From Pollenia angustigena (lineage: Eukaryota; Arthropoda; Insecta; Diptera; Polleniidae), in contig OV884058.1 in NCBI GenBank assembly GCA_930367215.1, positions 106,105,802 to 106,169,801 of the forward strand: a DNA stretch of 64,000 bases, written 5' to 3'. The notes under the pieces are model-generated. The model did no database searches. It saw nothing but the letters and a program-made list of their open reading frames with translations, and was not told where the DNA came from. Positions 9,906 to 21,079 of the stretch are shown piece after piece. The position numbers were made by a program, and so were the translations under genes. Position 1 is the first letter of the stretch. The number at the start of each line of letters is the position of its first letter.

Positions 9906-11416
9906 ATGAGTACGAACAGTGAAACAACACTAAGACAAAATGAAAGAAACGTTTACGTTTTAGTTCAATCAAACGAAAATAATGCGGAAATAAATAAAAC
10001 TAAACAAAATAATATAAACTATTTAACGGCTAAGCCAATTACTAGAACACGTTCCCTATCACCCTCGGTGTTTACAAAAACAGTGGATAGTGACTCATTA
10101 AAAAAACTACAACTAGATTTGGTGACAAGTGTTGCCAGGCCAGCAAGTATTGCCGTGACGTCAAAAACAAATTTAGTGGGAAATGAAACCATGAACTTAA
10201 ACACAAATGCAATGGAAAGCCCCCCTGTAAAAAGCTGCCAAAAGCCTACAGTACAAGTTGGTATGGACAGGTACATAACAGTGCTTAAACGGGGACGCAG
10301 CCCTACCTCTGCAGCAGTTGCTTCGGCCTCAAAAGTACCATCTTTTGATAAAATAAATACACAAAATCGTTTTGCGATTCTGGAGGATGAATCCTCTGAA
10401 GCACCAAACGTCATTAAATCGTCTAAGCCACCCCCGATATAGCTTAGAGAGCAAAACTCTAATGAGTTAATAAAAAGTTTAATTTCGGTGATAGGTGAAA
10501 ATTCCTTTTATGTAGCTGCAATAAAGCGCGGTATCATTAACGAGACTAAAATACAGGTGAATCACGAGGATGATTTTCGAAAAGTAATTACAAGATTTGA
10601 GACTCTGAATAAAAACTTTTATACTTATCAACTGAAGAGCAGTAAAGGTCTTCAGGTAGTAATCAAGGGCATTGACTCATGCGTAGACCCAGAAGAGGTT
10701 AAAACATTCTTAGAAGAAAAAGGCTTCAAGGTAAAGCATGTAGTAAATATTAAAAATAGAGAAAAAATTCCCCAACCACTCTTTCGAGTTGAGTTTGAAC
10801 CCGGCGACGTAAAACTTAAAAAAAAACGAAACACATCCTATTTACAATTTAAAATATATTCTCTACAGAAGAATAACTATAGAAGAGCCGCACAAAAGAA
10901 ATGGTCCCGTTCAATGTTTAAACTGTCAAGAGTACGGTCATACTAAGGCATACTGCTATTTACCCCCTGTCTGCGTAGTATGTGGTGAACTACACGGTAC
11001 AGTTTCTTGCGATAAGTCTAAAACCGACCCCAACGTAAAAAAATGTAGCAACTGTGGCGGTAATCACACTGCCAATTATAGAGGATGCCCTGTATATAAT
11101 ATCGTCAAGCAGACGGTTGGACCAAAAACAAATACCCCTCAAATGCAGGTTGCAAATCAAGTAAACACAAATGCAATTCAAGCCTAGTAATAACAGAACC
11201 TCTTACGCTAACGTCCTAAAATCAAACCATCAGCCAATGCAAGGTGCTTCGCCAAGTAATGATGAAACTCCGGTTTCTAATTTAAGTCGCTTTGAAAAAA
11301 CCATGGAAACATTAGTGCAAACGGTAAATAATTTTACGAACACAATGGGTAATATGATGCAGGAAATGCTTAGAATCCAATCGATGTTATTGCAAGCTGT
11401 ACTTAATAAACCATGA
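9906..11416 (+). pseudogene. LINE ORF1 (gag-like RNA-binding protein), broken
   Basis: Frame opens at ATG 9906, meets TAG at 10440-10442, and continues in the same frame (ENSFYVAAIKRGI) through a conserved region that precedes zinc knuckles in Jockey ORF1 proteins (LQVVIKGIDSCVDPEEV). A one-base change in the A-run at 10818-10826 shifts the frame; the next frame carries three cysteine clusters, CLNCQEYGHTKAYC, CVVCGELHGTVSC and CSNCGGNHTANYRGC, typical CCHC knuckles. A further shift near 11175 leads to the C-terminal part (SNNRTSYANV, then a methionine-rich tail). The stop TGA at 11414-11416 overlaps the ORF2 start in an ATGA arrangement. Confidence 0.8.
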
Positions 11417-14069
11417 ACTGTTTAAAAATTTGTTTTTGGAACGCAAACGGCATCCGCCAACATAAAAATGAATTAGAATACTTTCTTAAAAATAAACAAA
11501 TTGATGTCATGATGATTTCTGAAACTCATTTGACCTCAAGAAATACGTTTAAAATAAATGGTTATATACTATATGATACCAAGGACCCTCGAGATAGAGC
11601 TTGTAGAGGTTCTGCCATTTTAATAAAAACCCGAGTGAAACACTACCTAATGTGTGATCATCGTGAAGATTATCTCCAAGCAACGAACATTTGCGTTGAG
11701 GAATTAAATAGAAACCTAGTAATTTCATCGTTATACTCCCCGCCTAGATTTTCAATATCGGAGGACCAATATTATAAATATTTTAAATCATTAGGACCGT
11801 GTTTCCTAGCCGCTGGCGATTATAACGCTAAACATACCTTCTGGGGGTCGCGACTTATAACACCAAAGGGTCGTGTTTTATTTAACACAATTTCTAAAAT
11901 GGATTTAAATGTGGTAGCGAGCGGACAACCAACATATTGGCCCACTGATCATCAAAAATTCCAGATGTCATCGATTTCGGCGTGGTTAAAAACATTCCCA
12001 TAGAAACGATTCATGTTGAAGCCTCCCTAGATTTATCTTCCGACCACACACCTACAATTGTTACTATAATGAACCCCAATAGAATTGTACCTCCGACGAC
12101 AGCTACGCAAATTAATTGGTTAAAATATAAAAAATATCTCAGTACCCATTGCACAGAAAATATTCCGCTCATTACACCGGATTATGTAGATCGCTCTATT
12201 GACAATTTTGACAGTTTTCTGAAACTAGCTGTTCAACATTCCAATATTGCCCCCAAAAAAACAAAAACTATTAAAATATATTCCACAGATGTCGAGCATC
12301 TTTTGTCTGAAAAAAGGAGGGCTCGAAGAGATTGGCAATTGCACAGATCCCCTCAACTTAAGAACTTACTTAAAGAGTGTACAAAAAGACTTAGAAAGTT
12401 ACTGCAGACTAAGAAAACGGCTTCTCTGGAAAAATATCTTGAGGAACTTGATGCAACCCCACAATCAAACTACTCATTATGGCGCGCAGCTAGAAATCTC
12501 AAAAGGCCAGTTGTCTCTAAACCACCATTAAGAAACTTGAATGGAAGTTGGGCAAGAAATGATGTTGAAAAAGGAAATCTGTATGTCAATCATTTAAAAA
12601 ACGTATTTACCCCAAATATATCTCACGATATTGCGGTCGAGTTAGCACCTGTTGCTGCTAGAGCAGCTGTTCCGCTAAGATTTGAGATAAGAGAAATCGA
12701 AAAGGCTATTTGTGATTTAAACCCCAAGAAGGCTCCTGGTTTTGATAAGATCAGCAACAAAATGCTTTTGGAGCTACCCAGCATAGCAAAGAAAATTATT
12801 CTTTTAATTTTTAATGCTATTTTAGGCCTTGAATACTATCCTCAAAAGTGGAAGGTCTCCTTAGTCACCATGATACCTAAACCTGGAAAGGATCACACAA
12901 AAGTTTAGTCATATAGGCCTATAAGCTTACTTTCTAATATATCAAAGCTGTTTGAGAAGCTGTTAGCGTCAAAATTAACCCCAATTTTAAATGAAAATAG
13001 ATGTATTCCTAACCACCAATTCGGCTTTAGAAGAGAACACAGCACAATTGAGCAAACCCATCGTATAGTAAACGCAATAAGAAAAGCCTTTGAAGAAAAA
13101 AAATATTGCTCCGCTCTCTTCATCGATGTTTCTCAAGCTTTTGATAAAGTCTGGCATGAAGGCTTATTACATAAATTGAAGCTCAACTTACCAGTAAACA
13201 CACACAAGCTGTTAGAAAGCTACTTAGTCGGTCGAAAATTTATTTTTAAAGAAGGTGATTATTTAAGCTCTCCTCAGCAAATTCACGCTGGAGTCCCTCA
13301 GGGAAGCATCCTGGGCCCACTTTTATACTTAATATATACCTCGGACATGCCAACAAACAACTACACACAAACTTCAACATTTGCTGATGATACAGCTTTT
13401 TTGAGCGTGCACGAAAACCGTCAAGAAGCATCTCGATACCTTCAGGATCATATATTTCAACTCGAACTATGGTTAAAGCAATGGAGGATAGAGGTCAATG
13501 AGCAAAAATGCGTACATATAACATTCACCTTGCGTCGGGAATCATGCCCCCCTATTAAAATCAATAATCAAATAATACCTCAAAATTCGCATGTAAAATA
13601 CCTCGGTATTCATCTAGATCGCCGTTTAACGTGGAAAAGCCATATAGAGGCAAAATTAAATCAAATGAAACTAAAAGCCATCCAAACTCATTGGCTTATT
13701 GGAAGAAACTCTGTCCTTAGTCTCGACTGCAAACTTCTTCTTTACAACTCCATCTTAAAGCCAATCTGGTGCTATGGTATTCAGTTATGGGGCACTGCCT
13801 CGGCCTCTAATATCGAAAAAATTCAAAGGCGCCAAAATAAACTACTTCGAATAATCACAGCTGCCCCTTGGTATGTTAAAAACTCAAATATTCACAAGGA
13901 TCTTAATGTTCCATTAGTTAAAACTATGATTACGAAATATGCAGTAAAATACTTAAAAAGGCTCGAATCGCACCCGAACCCACTAGCACAAAATATTTTA
14001 AATGATAGCGGCCACACTCGCTTAAGACGAAGAGACACTGCAGCACTTATCCAATTAGATGAGCGATAA
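11413..14069 (+). pseudogene. LINE ORF2 (endonuclease + reverse transcriptase), broken
   Basis: Starts at ATG 11413 with MNCLKICFWNANGIRQ, the first endonuclease strand missing in copy 1. An A-run shortened by one base (11954-11958, five A against six in copy 1) shifts the frame inside the endonuclease. A GAG to TAG change at 12906-12908 then stops the frame just before the YRPISLLSN motif of reverse transcriptase. Beyond it the frame is open to 14069, with AGVPQGSILGPLL and the catalytic FADD intact. This copy keeps the FEKL residues deleted in copy 1. Two independent lesions make it inactive. Confidence 0.85.
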
Positions 14070-14232
14070 ACACTATAAAAGTGAACAGAACCCGCGATGA
14101 AGAAAATTTTTGTCTGGCACTGGCAGGACAAAAAATAACGTATTAGGTTAAGATTTGATTAATTATTGTTAGTTCATATTTAATATATGAAGATTCAATA
14201 AATAAATAATGAGAAAAAAAAAAAAAAAAAAA

Positions 14233-14400
14233 ATAATTATTATTGTTATTATTATTATTAGCATTATAAGTATTTTTTTTATTATTGTTATTTTTATTAC
14301 TATTATTATTATGATTAGCATTATAAGTATTTTTTTTTTTTATTATTGTTATTATTATTATTATTATGATTAGCATTATTAGTATTTTTTTTTTGTATTA
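14233..14400. repeat. AT-rich simple repeat following LINE poly(A)
   Basis: Imperfect (TTA)n/(ATT)n with T-runs, organised as about three units of roughly 65 bp each containing TTAGCATTATAAGTATTTTT. Such expansion next to LINE tails is common. Confidence 0.75.
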
Positions 14401-14522
14401 ATTTATTGTTTTTAATAAACATAAATGTTACTGTGTAAGTTATTGAATTATTTAACTTTTTGTGCTTCTTTTTAATTTATTGTTTTTAATAAATTCAAAT
14501 GACCATATAAAAAATTTATTTA

Positions 14523-14630
14523 CTGCCTGTTTTTAGAACGCGAGTGCAAAAGTGACTCGTTTTATTAACATTTAAAAATTTGTTTTTGTTTTAAATGTTA
14601 ATAAAACGAGTCACTTTTGCACTCAGACAG
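14523..14630. mobile_element. Hairpin MITE, TTA target (Harbinger-type ends)
   Basis: Starts CTGCCTGTTT and ends ...CAG, flanked by TTA on both sides (14520-14522 and 14631-14633). Inside, a perfect inverted repeat of about 35 bp begins GAGTGCAAAAGTGACTCG. A 3-bp TTA duplication is typical of PIF/Harbinger elements. The same terminal CTGCCTRTTT and target occur at 42291-42432. Confidence 0.7.
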
Positions 14631-14659
14631 TTAATGTTTTATTTTTATTAAGGAAAAAG

Positions 14660-15520
14660 AACTGAAAGAAGTCAAATACGATTACCAGTACCACTGATAA
14701 ATGACTCGAAAAACGATCGCAATCTATGTAGAAATAACTCTTAAATTAATAGAAATAGAATAATAAATGACTCGAAACTGACTCGCATATGAAGCGAAAT
14801 AAGACTGAAAAATTACTCGAAAAACGATCTCAAAAAACATAGAAAAGGCTCTTAAATAAATAGAAATAGACTGATAAATTTTTATAAAAAGACTCCCAAA
14901 TAACAAAAAAACTATTGATTAATGGCTCATAGGCGATTAGAAATATTTCTTATATATGAATCCAAAAAGACGCAGAAAAGAAGTTAAAAAAGACTGATAA
15001 ATGACTAGGAAATTATTCGAAAGTGATCATAAATACCATTAGAAAAGAGTCTAAAATGACTCTAAACTAATAAAAAAAAACTTATCATAAATGACTCATC
15101 AAGAAGAGTCGCGGGTAGGGTACCATTTTCTACCCCGCGACTCTTCGGGATAAGTCATTTATGAATCTTTTTCTTTGTTAAATTAGAGTCATTTTCGATC
15201 CTTTTTTAATAGTATTTAAAGTCTTTTTTGAATCGCTTTCTAGTCATTGATTAGTCCTATTTCTATTAATTTATGAGTCTTTTTCGAGTCGTTTTCCACT
15301 CATGTTTCTAATCGCTTACGAGTCTTTTTTGAGCAATTTATCAATCTGTTTAGGAGTCTTTTTATAGTCGTTTATCAGTCATATTTCTATTCGGTTAGGA
15401 GTCCTTTTTACATCATTTATGATTGTTTTTCGAGTCATTTATCAGTCGTATTACTAATCGCATTTGACTCTTTTTCGATTGTTTTTCAGTCGGTTTTTTG
15501 AGTCCTACGTTTACACTGAC
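14660..15520. repeat. Large foldback-like palindrome
   Basis: Two arms of about 420 bp facing each other around 15105-15145, where a strong stem AAGAGTCGCGGGTAG / CTACCCCGCGACTCTT closes. The arms consist of degenerate units of 20-25 bp such as GACTGATAAATGACTCGAAA (left) and its complement (right). Drosophila foldback elements have arms of short tandem repeats in this way; the assignment is by architecture only. Confidence 0.65.
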
Positions 15521-15901
15521 GCGATATTTAAAATCACGTTCATATGAGCGTGAAGTAACATAAACAAAAAAGTATTAAATATTCGTGTGATGTACGTACA
15601 TAGTACATCAAAATTTATTAAAAAGAAAAATATTTTTTCGTAAAAATAGTTTTTAAAATAAAAATTTACATTAAAAAATAACCAAAAAGTTTATGGAAAT
15701 AAATTATTTTCACACTTAGAGATCCAGTTTTTGAACAGTAAATAAACAAATATATAATATACAAAAGTAAGAAAAAAATAAAAAATTATAATTAATAATT
15801 TGTACTTCAAAATTAATTATATGTGCATTTAAAGTCTAGCTTTAAATTAAGTTAAAAATAATGTTGTACATTTTTCATTTATACCTTGAAGTTTTTAATA
15901 G
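15521..15901. other. AT-rich spacer, nothing recognised
   Basis: About 380 bp with no gene or repeat signal seen, inside the composite element. Confidence 0.5.
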
Positions 15902-17307
15902 AAACAAGTTAGAGTGCTATATTCGGCTGTGCCGAATCTTTGATACCCTCCACCGACAGTTCGAATGTTTAAGGAGTAATATCTGTATGATGTTATTATA
16001 ATCTTAAACTGTGACGATTTGTTATTAATTATGGTTTAAGGCAACCAAACTGTTTTCCGGTAGAAGGGTTTATATGGGGCCTAGGGTAAATTATGGACCG
16101 ATCATCACGAAATTTCACAGCGTCATTTCTAGTCCTTTAAAACTGTGACGTACCAATTTCTGTTATTATAGCATTATTATTTATGGTTTTAGGTGTACTG
16201 AACTGTTTTCCGGGAGTAGGGTTTCTATGGGGCCTAGGGTAAATTATGTACCGATCTTCACGAAATTTCACAGTATCATTTATAGTCCTATAAAACTGCG
16301 ACGAACCAAAATTTGTTATGATTGCATTATTTTTTACGGTTTTAGGCGTACTAAACTGTTTTCCGGGAGTGGGGTTTATATGGGGCCCAGGGTAAATTAT
16401 GGACCGATCTTCACGAAATAACACAATTTTATTTCTTGTCCAATAAAACTTTGATGTACCAAATTTTGTTATGATAGCCTTATTTTTTACGTTTTTAGGC
16501 GTACTAAGTTGTTTTCCGGGAGTAAAGTTTATATGGGGCCTATGGTAAATTATGAGCCGATCTTCACGAAATTTCAAAGATTTATTTTTAGTTCTATAAA
16601 ACTGTGATGTACCAAATTTTGTTATGATAGCATTATTTTTTACGTTTTTAGGCGTACTAAGTTGTTTTCCGGAAGAAGGTTTTATATGGGGCCTATGGTA
16701 AATTATGGACCGATCTTCACGAAACTTAACAGTTTAATTTCTAGTCCTATGTAACTGTGACTTGCCAAAATTTGTAATGATAGCATTGTTAGTTAGGGTT
16801 TTAGGCTTACTATACTGTTTTCCGGGAGTAGGGCTTATATGGGGCCTAGGGTAAATTATTGACGGATCTTAACGAAATTTCACAGCGTGATTTCTAGTTG
16901 AATAAAACGAATTGTTGCGAAATCTTATATCATTCTGTGCATTTGTCCACCATTTATGTTAGTTTTTGTAACAAAATTATCAATTTTTTTTAGGTGGTGG
17001 TTCCACATTTTGATTCATAGCTCAGATCCTATTGAACCGATTTTGCTGAATTTCAATCCCAAACTGCTTAGGATAACTACAAGCAATTTGACACCAAGTT
17101 TGTTGATTTCTTTTGAGTTTTTCGAAAGTGAGCGTGTTTTCAACAGACGGACAGACAGACGGACATGGCTAAATCGACTTCAAATTACTCAAGGACCCAG
17201 AATATATATACTTTATAGGGTCTGAGATGAATAGTAAAAAAGTTTCACACGGAATGACAAACTGAATATACCCTCTTCACAACTAATTGTGGTGGAGGGT
17301 ATAAAAA
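15902..17307 (-). mobile_element. INE-1-like element, family A (copy 2)
   Basis: Reverse orientation of the element at 5276-6374: begins AAACAAGTTAGAGTGCTATA with the hairpin TTCGGCTGTGCCGAA and ends GGTGGAGGGTATAAAAA. It has more internal tandem units than the other copies, about six repeats of roughly 160 bp containing CGAAATTTCACAG and TGTTTTCCGGGAGTA. No coding content. Confidence 0.82.
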
Positions 17308-17323
17308 GTATTTACTTTAATAA

Positions 17324-18431
17324 AAACAAGTTAGAGTGCTATATTCGGCTGTGCCGAATCTTTGATACCCTCCACCGACAGTTCGAATGTTTAAAGATTA
17401 ATATCTGTATGATGTTATTATTATCTTAAACTGTGACGATTTGTTATTAATTATGGATTTAGGCGACTAAACTGTTTTCCGGTAGGAGGGTTTATATGGG
17501 GCCTAGGGTAAATTATGGACTGATCTTCACGAAATTTCACAGTCTTTTTCCCAGTTCTATAAAACTTTGATGTACCAAATTTTGTTATGATAGCATTATT
17601 TTTTACGGATTTAGGCGCACTAAACTGTTTTCCGGGAGTACGGTTTATATGGGGCCCAGGGTAAATTATGGACCGATCTTCACGAAATTACACAGTTTTA
17701 TTTCTTGTCCTATAAAACTTTGATGTACCAAATTTTGTTATGATAGCATTATTTTTTACGTTTTTAGGCGTACTAAGTTGTTTTCCGGAAGTAGGTTTTA
17801 TATGGGGCCTATGGTAAATTATGGACCGATCTTCACGAAACTTAACAGTTTAATTTATAGTCCTATGTAACTGTGACTTGCCAAAATTTGTAATGATAGC
17901 ATTGTTAGTTAGGGTTTTAGGCTTAATATACTGTTTTCCGGGAGTAGGGCTTATATGGGGCCTAGGGTAAATTATTGACGGATCTTCACGAAATTTCACA
18001 GCGTGATTTCCAGTTAAATAAAACGAATTGTTGCGAAATCTTATATCATTCTGTGCATTTTTCCACCATTTATGTTAGTTTTTGTAACAAAATTATCAAT
18101 TTTTTTTAGGTGGTGGTTCCACATTTTGATTCATAGCTCAGATCCTATTGAACCGATTTTGCTGAATTTCAATCCCAAACTGCTTAGGATAACTACAAGC
18201 AATTTGACACCAAGTTTGTTGATTTCTTTTGAGTTTTTCGAAAGTGAGCGTGTTTTCAACAGACGGACAGACGGACAGACAGACGGACATGGCTAAATCG
18301 ACTTAAAATTACTCAAGGACCCAGAATATATATACTTTACAGGGTCTGAGATGAATAGTAAAAAAGTTTCACACGGAATGACAAACTGAATATACCCTCT
18401 TCACAACTAATTGTGGTGGAGGGTATAAAAA
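17324..18431 (-). mobile_element. INE-1-like element, family A (copy 3)
   Basis: Follows copy 2 after about 17 bp in the same orientation, with nearly the same sequence but fewer internal units and an extra 8-bp GACGGACA-type repeat near 18265. Both ends present. Confidence 0.82.
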
Positions 18432-18520
18432 TTACATATATAAAATAAATTGTTTGTACTTTAAAATTTGCATGTGTACTTAAGGCTTCAAAAATTCGTT
18501 GCAATTTAAAAATAAGAACT

Positions 18521-18963
18521 CTAATCTTTACGTTTTCTTTTTGTTACTCTATCTTTAGCATGCACAAAATGCTTTTGAAGCACAAGATTCATATCTTTAT
18601 CAGTGCTTTTATATTTAAGATGACAAATATCTGAAACAAAATATTAATGTTTTTCATTTTTATTATATTTATTAGAAATATGCACTAACTTTTAACTGTT
18701 GTAATGAGAAAGCACTTTTCGGCGCTAGGCTTAGAGCTGGTCCCCTTCCAGCTGTACAAAGTGGCTAAGTCATCCGAAAAAAGTTTTCGAATTGCAGCTC
18801 TGAGGAATTGTGCGGAACCTTCACCACCGGTTTTTGCAATATATTCTTTCTGAAAAATGATTTCATAAAAAATATTATAAAAAATCTTATATGATAAGGT
18901 AGTTTGTAAGTTTTTTTTGACGTTTTCTATACTTACAAATTGTTTGAGTTTGTCCTCATTCTC
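18521..18963 (-). pseudogene. DUF4806-domain gene of the composite element, 3' exons
   Basis: Three exons on the minus strand join in frame with canonical splice sites: 18963-18937 (ENEDKLKQF; acceptor CACACACAG, donor GTAAGT), 18849-18690 (acceptor TTTTCAG, donor GTTAGT) and 18630-18521 (acceptor GTTTCAG, ending TAG). The middle exon encodes KEYIAKTGGEGSAQFLRAAI then RKLFSDDLATLYSWKGTSS, matching the core of DUF4806 (a glycine pair, then a helix ending in YsW-G). The basic tail ends RVTKRKRKD. These three exons contain no stop or shift. The 5' exons are missing or collapsed: the leader at 19051-18985 is broken. DUF4806 proteins have no known biochemical role that I can state. A transposon accessory role is inferred from position. 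Confidence 0.65.
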
Positions 18964-18979
18964 CTGTGTGTGAAATTAA

Positions 18980-19051
18980 ATTTTAGGCCTCTTTTTTTGC
19001 CAATCTTTTTAATTGTATTTTCGCCAATCTTTTTATTTGTTTAGCTGACAT
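18980..19051 (-). pseudogene. Coding leader shared with the transposase, degraded
   Basis: Reading down from ATG at 19051: MSAKQIKRLAKIQLKRLAKK then EA and a stop, against MSTRQIKRLAKKEAKNLIS at 7424. The sequence before both start codons also matches (AAAAAGGCAATGTCA). Compared with the left copy there is a 24-bp internal duplication and a frame change at the end. This is the coding part of the right TIR. Confidence 0.7.
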
Positions 19052-19645
19052 TGCCTTTTTTATTTAAAATTTATTTACAATATCTTACTTTATTTATTTT
19101 AATATAGTTATGTGTTTAATTTAATAACACTTTTTAATTATTATTTATATATCACTTTCACAATTAAACGATATCAACACCTCGACGGAACTTTTATAAA
19201 CAAACAAAAATTTAACTTTGTGATATTTACTCAAAAATAAGCAAACACTGTCCCGTTGTACTTAAGAAAAAAACAGCATAACAATCAGTTTTTAATCATC
19301 TATCCGCGCAAAATATGATCATAAAATACATAATTATAATCACTTTTCAAACCCCTGCATGATCTGTATTCGATCAAGCCGTTGTCAATCATCCATATGC
19401 TTAAAATATGATCATAAATAACGGTTAAAATACTCAAATTTTAAACACGAGGATGATTAATTTGCGATTGCTGTACAGTTTGTTATTGTATTTTAAATCA
19501 AACTCTTTTTAAACATAAGCGAGAGTCATTTTCGAGTCTTTTTTTAATCGTGTAAGCGATTAATCAGTTTTTGATCACCAAAAGTACTCGAAGAAGACCC
19601 AGCAAGGTGATTTTTTAAAAAACGATCTTCTAAATGCTAGCTGGG
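19000..19645 (-). repeat. Right terminal inverted repeat of the composite element
   Basis: Inverted counterpart of 6664-7470. Includes TTTGATCACCAAAAGTACTC and the subterminal units GCGCAAAATATGATCATAAA. Ends GCTAGCTGGG at 19645. Confidence 0.65.
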
Positions 19646-21079
19646 GAGGGATTGTCAAAGAGTCGTGTTACTTATGCCCAATTTTCAGGATAGTATTTAA
19701 CTCAATATTAATTTAATTTTCATAACAAACTTAAATCGTATTTAAAACAGATTGGTTTTTTGAGTTTTATTTGATAAGTCTTATTTAATTAAGATAAAAG
19801 TATGGTAGCACTACTTAATACAATATAAAAAAATAATATAAAAGAGTGTACTTATTTACAAGGTGGTCTGAAAAAACAGCTGACTGTTATTGCTTTGCCT
19901 GTTATTGTTGTGATATTGAGGCCACCTTGCTAAAATATTACAATGGAAACTTATGGCGATTTCTTTTCTGAGAAAAATGTTGCATTAATGTTACATGTTC
20001 TACATTTTTGTGTTCGTTTGTACAAAAAATACAACTGTGGGAAAAATTTCAAGTTCTTTTGTGAATATGTTGATGAAAAACATGCAAAACATGTTGCATG
20101 TTTTACCCTTACTTTAACTTAAGGTGTTCAACTGCCCTGTTCTAAAACTTTGGTGCTTACTACTTTGTTTGTACAACAAATGTTTTATTTTGTTCGTCAT
20201 AATTCATACCGCTCATAATTTTGTTAAAAATTGATTTTAAAACAAAATATAAAAATATTTACAAATTAAAATCAAAAAAAGTCTATTTGTATTATAATCG
20301 TTTTAATTTTTATAAGCCATTAGTGATGTTAATATTTGTTTCCAACCCGTAATAGCATGCAGAAACTGCTTAAATAGCTTTAAAAATCGCTTATTAAGTA
20401 CATTAATGATGAAAGTGTAATAGTTGTAAATAAAAGCACTAATTGTGTTCTATTGAAATTGCACAACATGTAACACTTCGAGTGATTTTAGGTAACATTA
20501 GAAAATGTTACATGTATGTACTGTAACAAAACAATGTCAAAAATTTTTCAAAATTCTGTTGTTGCTTTCTACAGAAATACATATTGCGTTTAAAAATTAT
20601 CAACGCCACAAGATATGCAGCGTTTAAAATTTAAAAATTCAATATTCATTTCAATAGAAAACAACAACAATATTATGAAATATTTTCGATTTTGTTTTTG
20701 CTTTCAATATAATTTTTGGCGTTGTTTTTGCGTTTTACAAATTTAGGGCCTAAGTGTACCACATTGGTGACTTAAGTTTCACATAAGTTTTTAGTGAAGA
20801 AGAGAATTTTGTATTTAAAACGATTTTAAAAATAAATGTGTTTTAATATCAATCCTGAAAATTGGCCATTAGTATACTTTGGAAAGTAACAACAAAATTA
20901 TAAAATATTTTTGATTTTGTTTTTGCTTTCGTCACTTTTTTAGAAAAAATCATCAAAACGTCACTTTGTTAATATCGGAACAAAAAATCGTCAAGACGAC
21001 GATAACTCGTCAAATCTGGCAGCCCTGTTTTTATTATATTTATTTCTTTTGTTGACGTTTCGCTTTTATTTGACACTTA
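19646..21079. other. Intergenic, no gene recognised
   Basis: AT-rich. The 15-mer CCCAATTTTCAGGAT at 19677 has a near-perfect inverted partner at 20852-20866, so a degenerate TIR element of about 1.2 kb is possible but weakly supported. Confidence 0.4.

Larger units (their letters stand above)
9760..14232 (+). mobile_element. Jockey-like LINE, near full length (copy 2)
   Basis: Contains ORF1 (9906-11416) and ORF2 (11413-14069), a short 3' UTR identical in kind to copy 1 (AGATTCAATAAATAAATAAT) and a poly(A) run ending about 14232. The 5' boundary is a guess: I placed it between the hairpin at 9749 and the ORF1 start because no second copy covers it. No target duplication was identified. Both frames carry inactivating changes. 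Confidence 0.82.
6664..19645. mobile_element. Composite two-gene DNA transposon, probably CMC/EnSpm-like
   Basis: The ends are inverted: left CCCTGCTAGCATTTGGAAG and right, read inward on the minus strand, CCCAGCTAGCATTTAGAAG. Both continue with GAGTACTTTTGGTGATCAAA and then repeated subterminal segments (ATTTTGCGCAG, GATGATT, TGCTTAAAA). The inverted similarity extends through the start codons of two convergent genes: a transposase from 7424 (+) and a DUF4806 gene ending at 18521 (-). A GA dinucleotide flanks both ends, which may be a short target duplication. Much of the 13 kb is later insertions: 562-bp repeat array, Jockey copy 2, hairpin MITE, foldback region and two INE-1-like copies. 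Superfamily assignment is inference from the transposase. Confidence 0.65.

Noticed and set aside
14143..14376. Asparagine-rich frame on the minus strand
   Set aside because: Translation of the ATT/TTA simple repeat.
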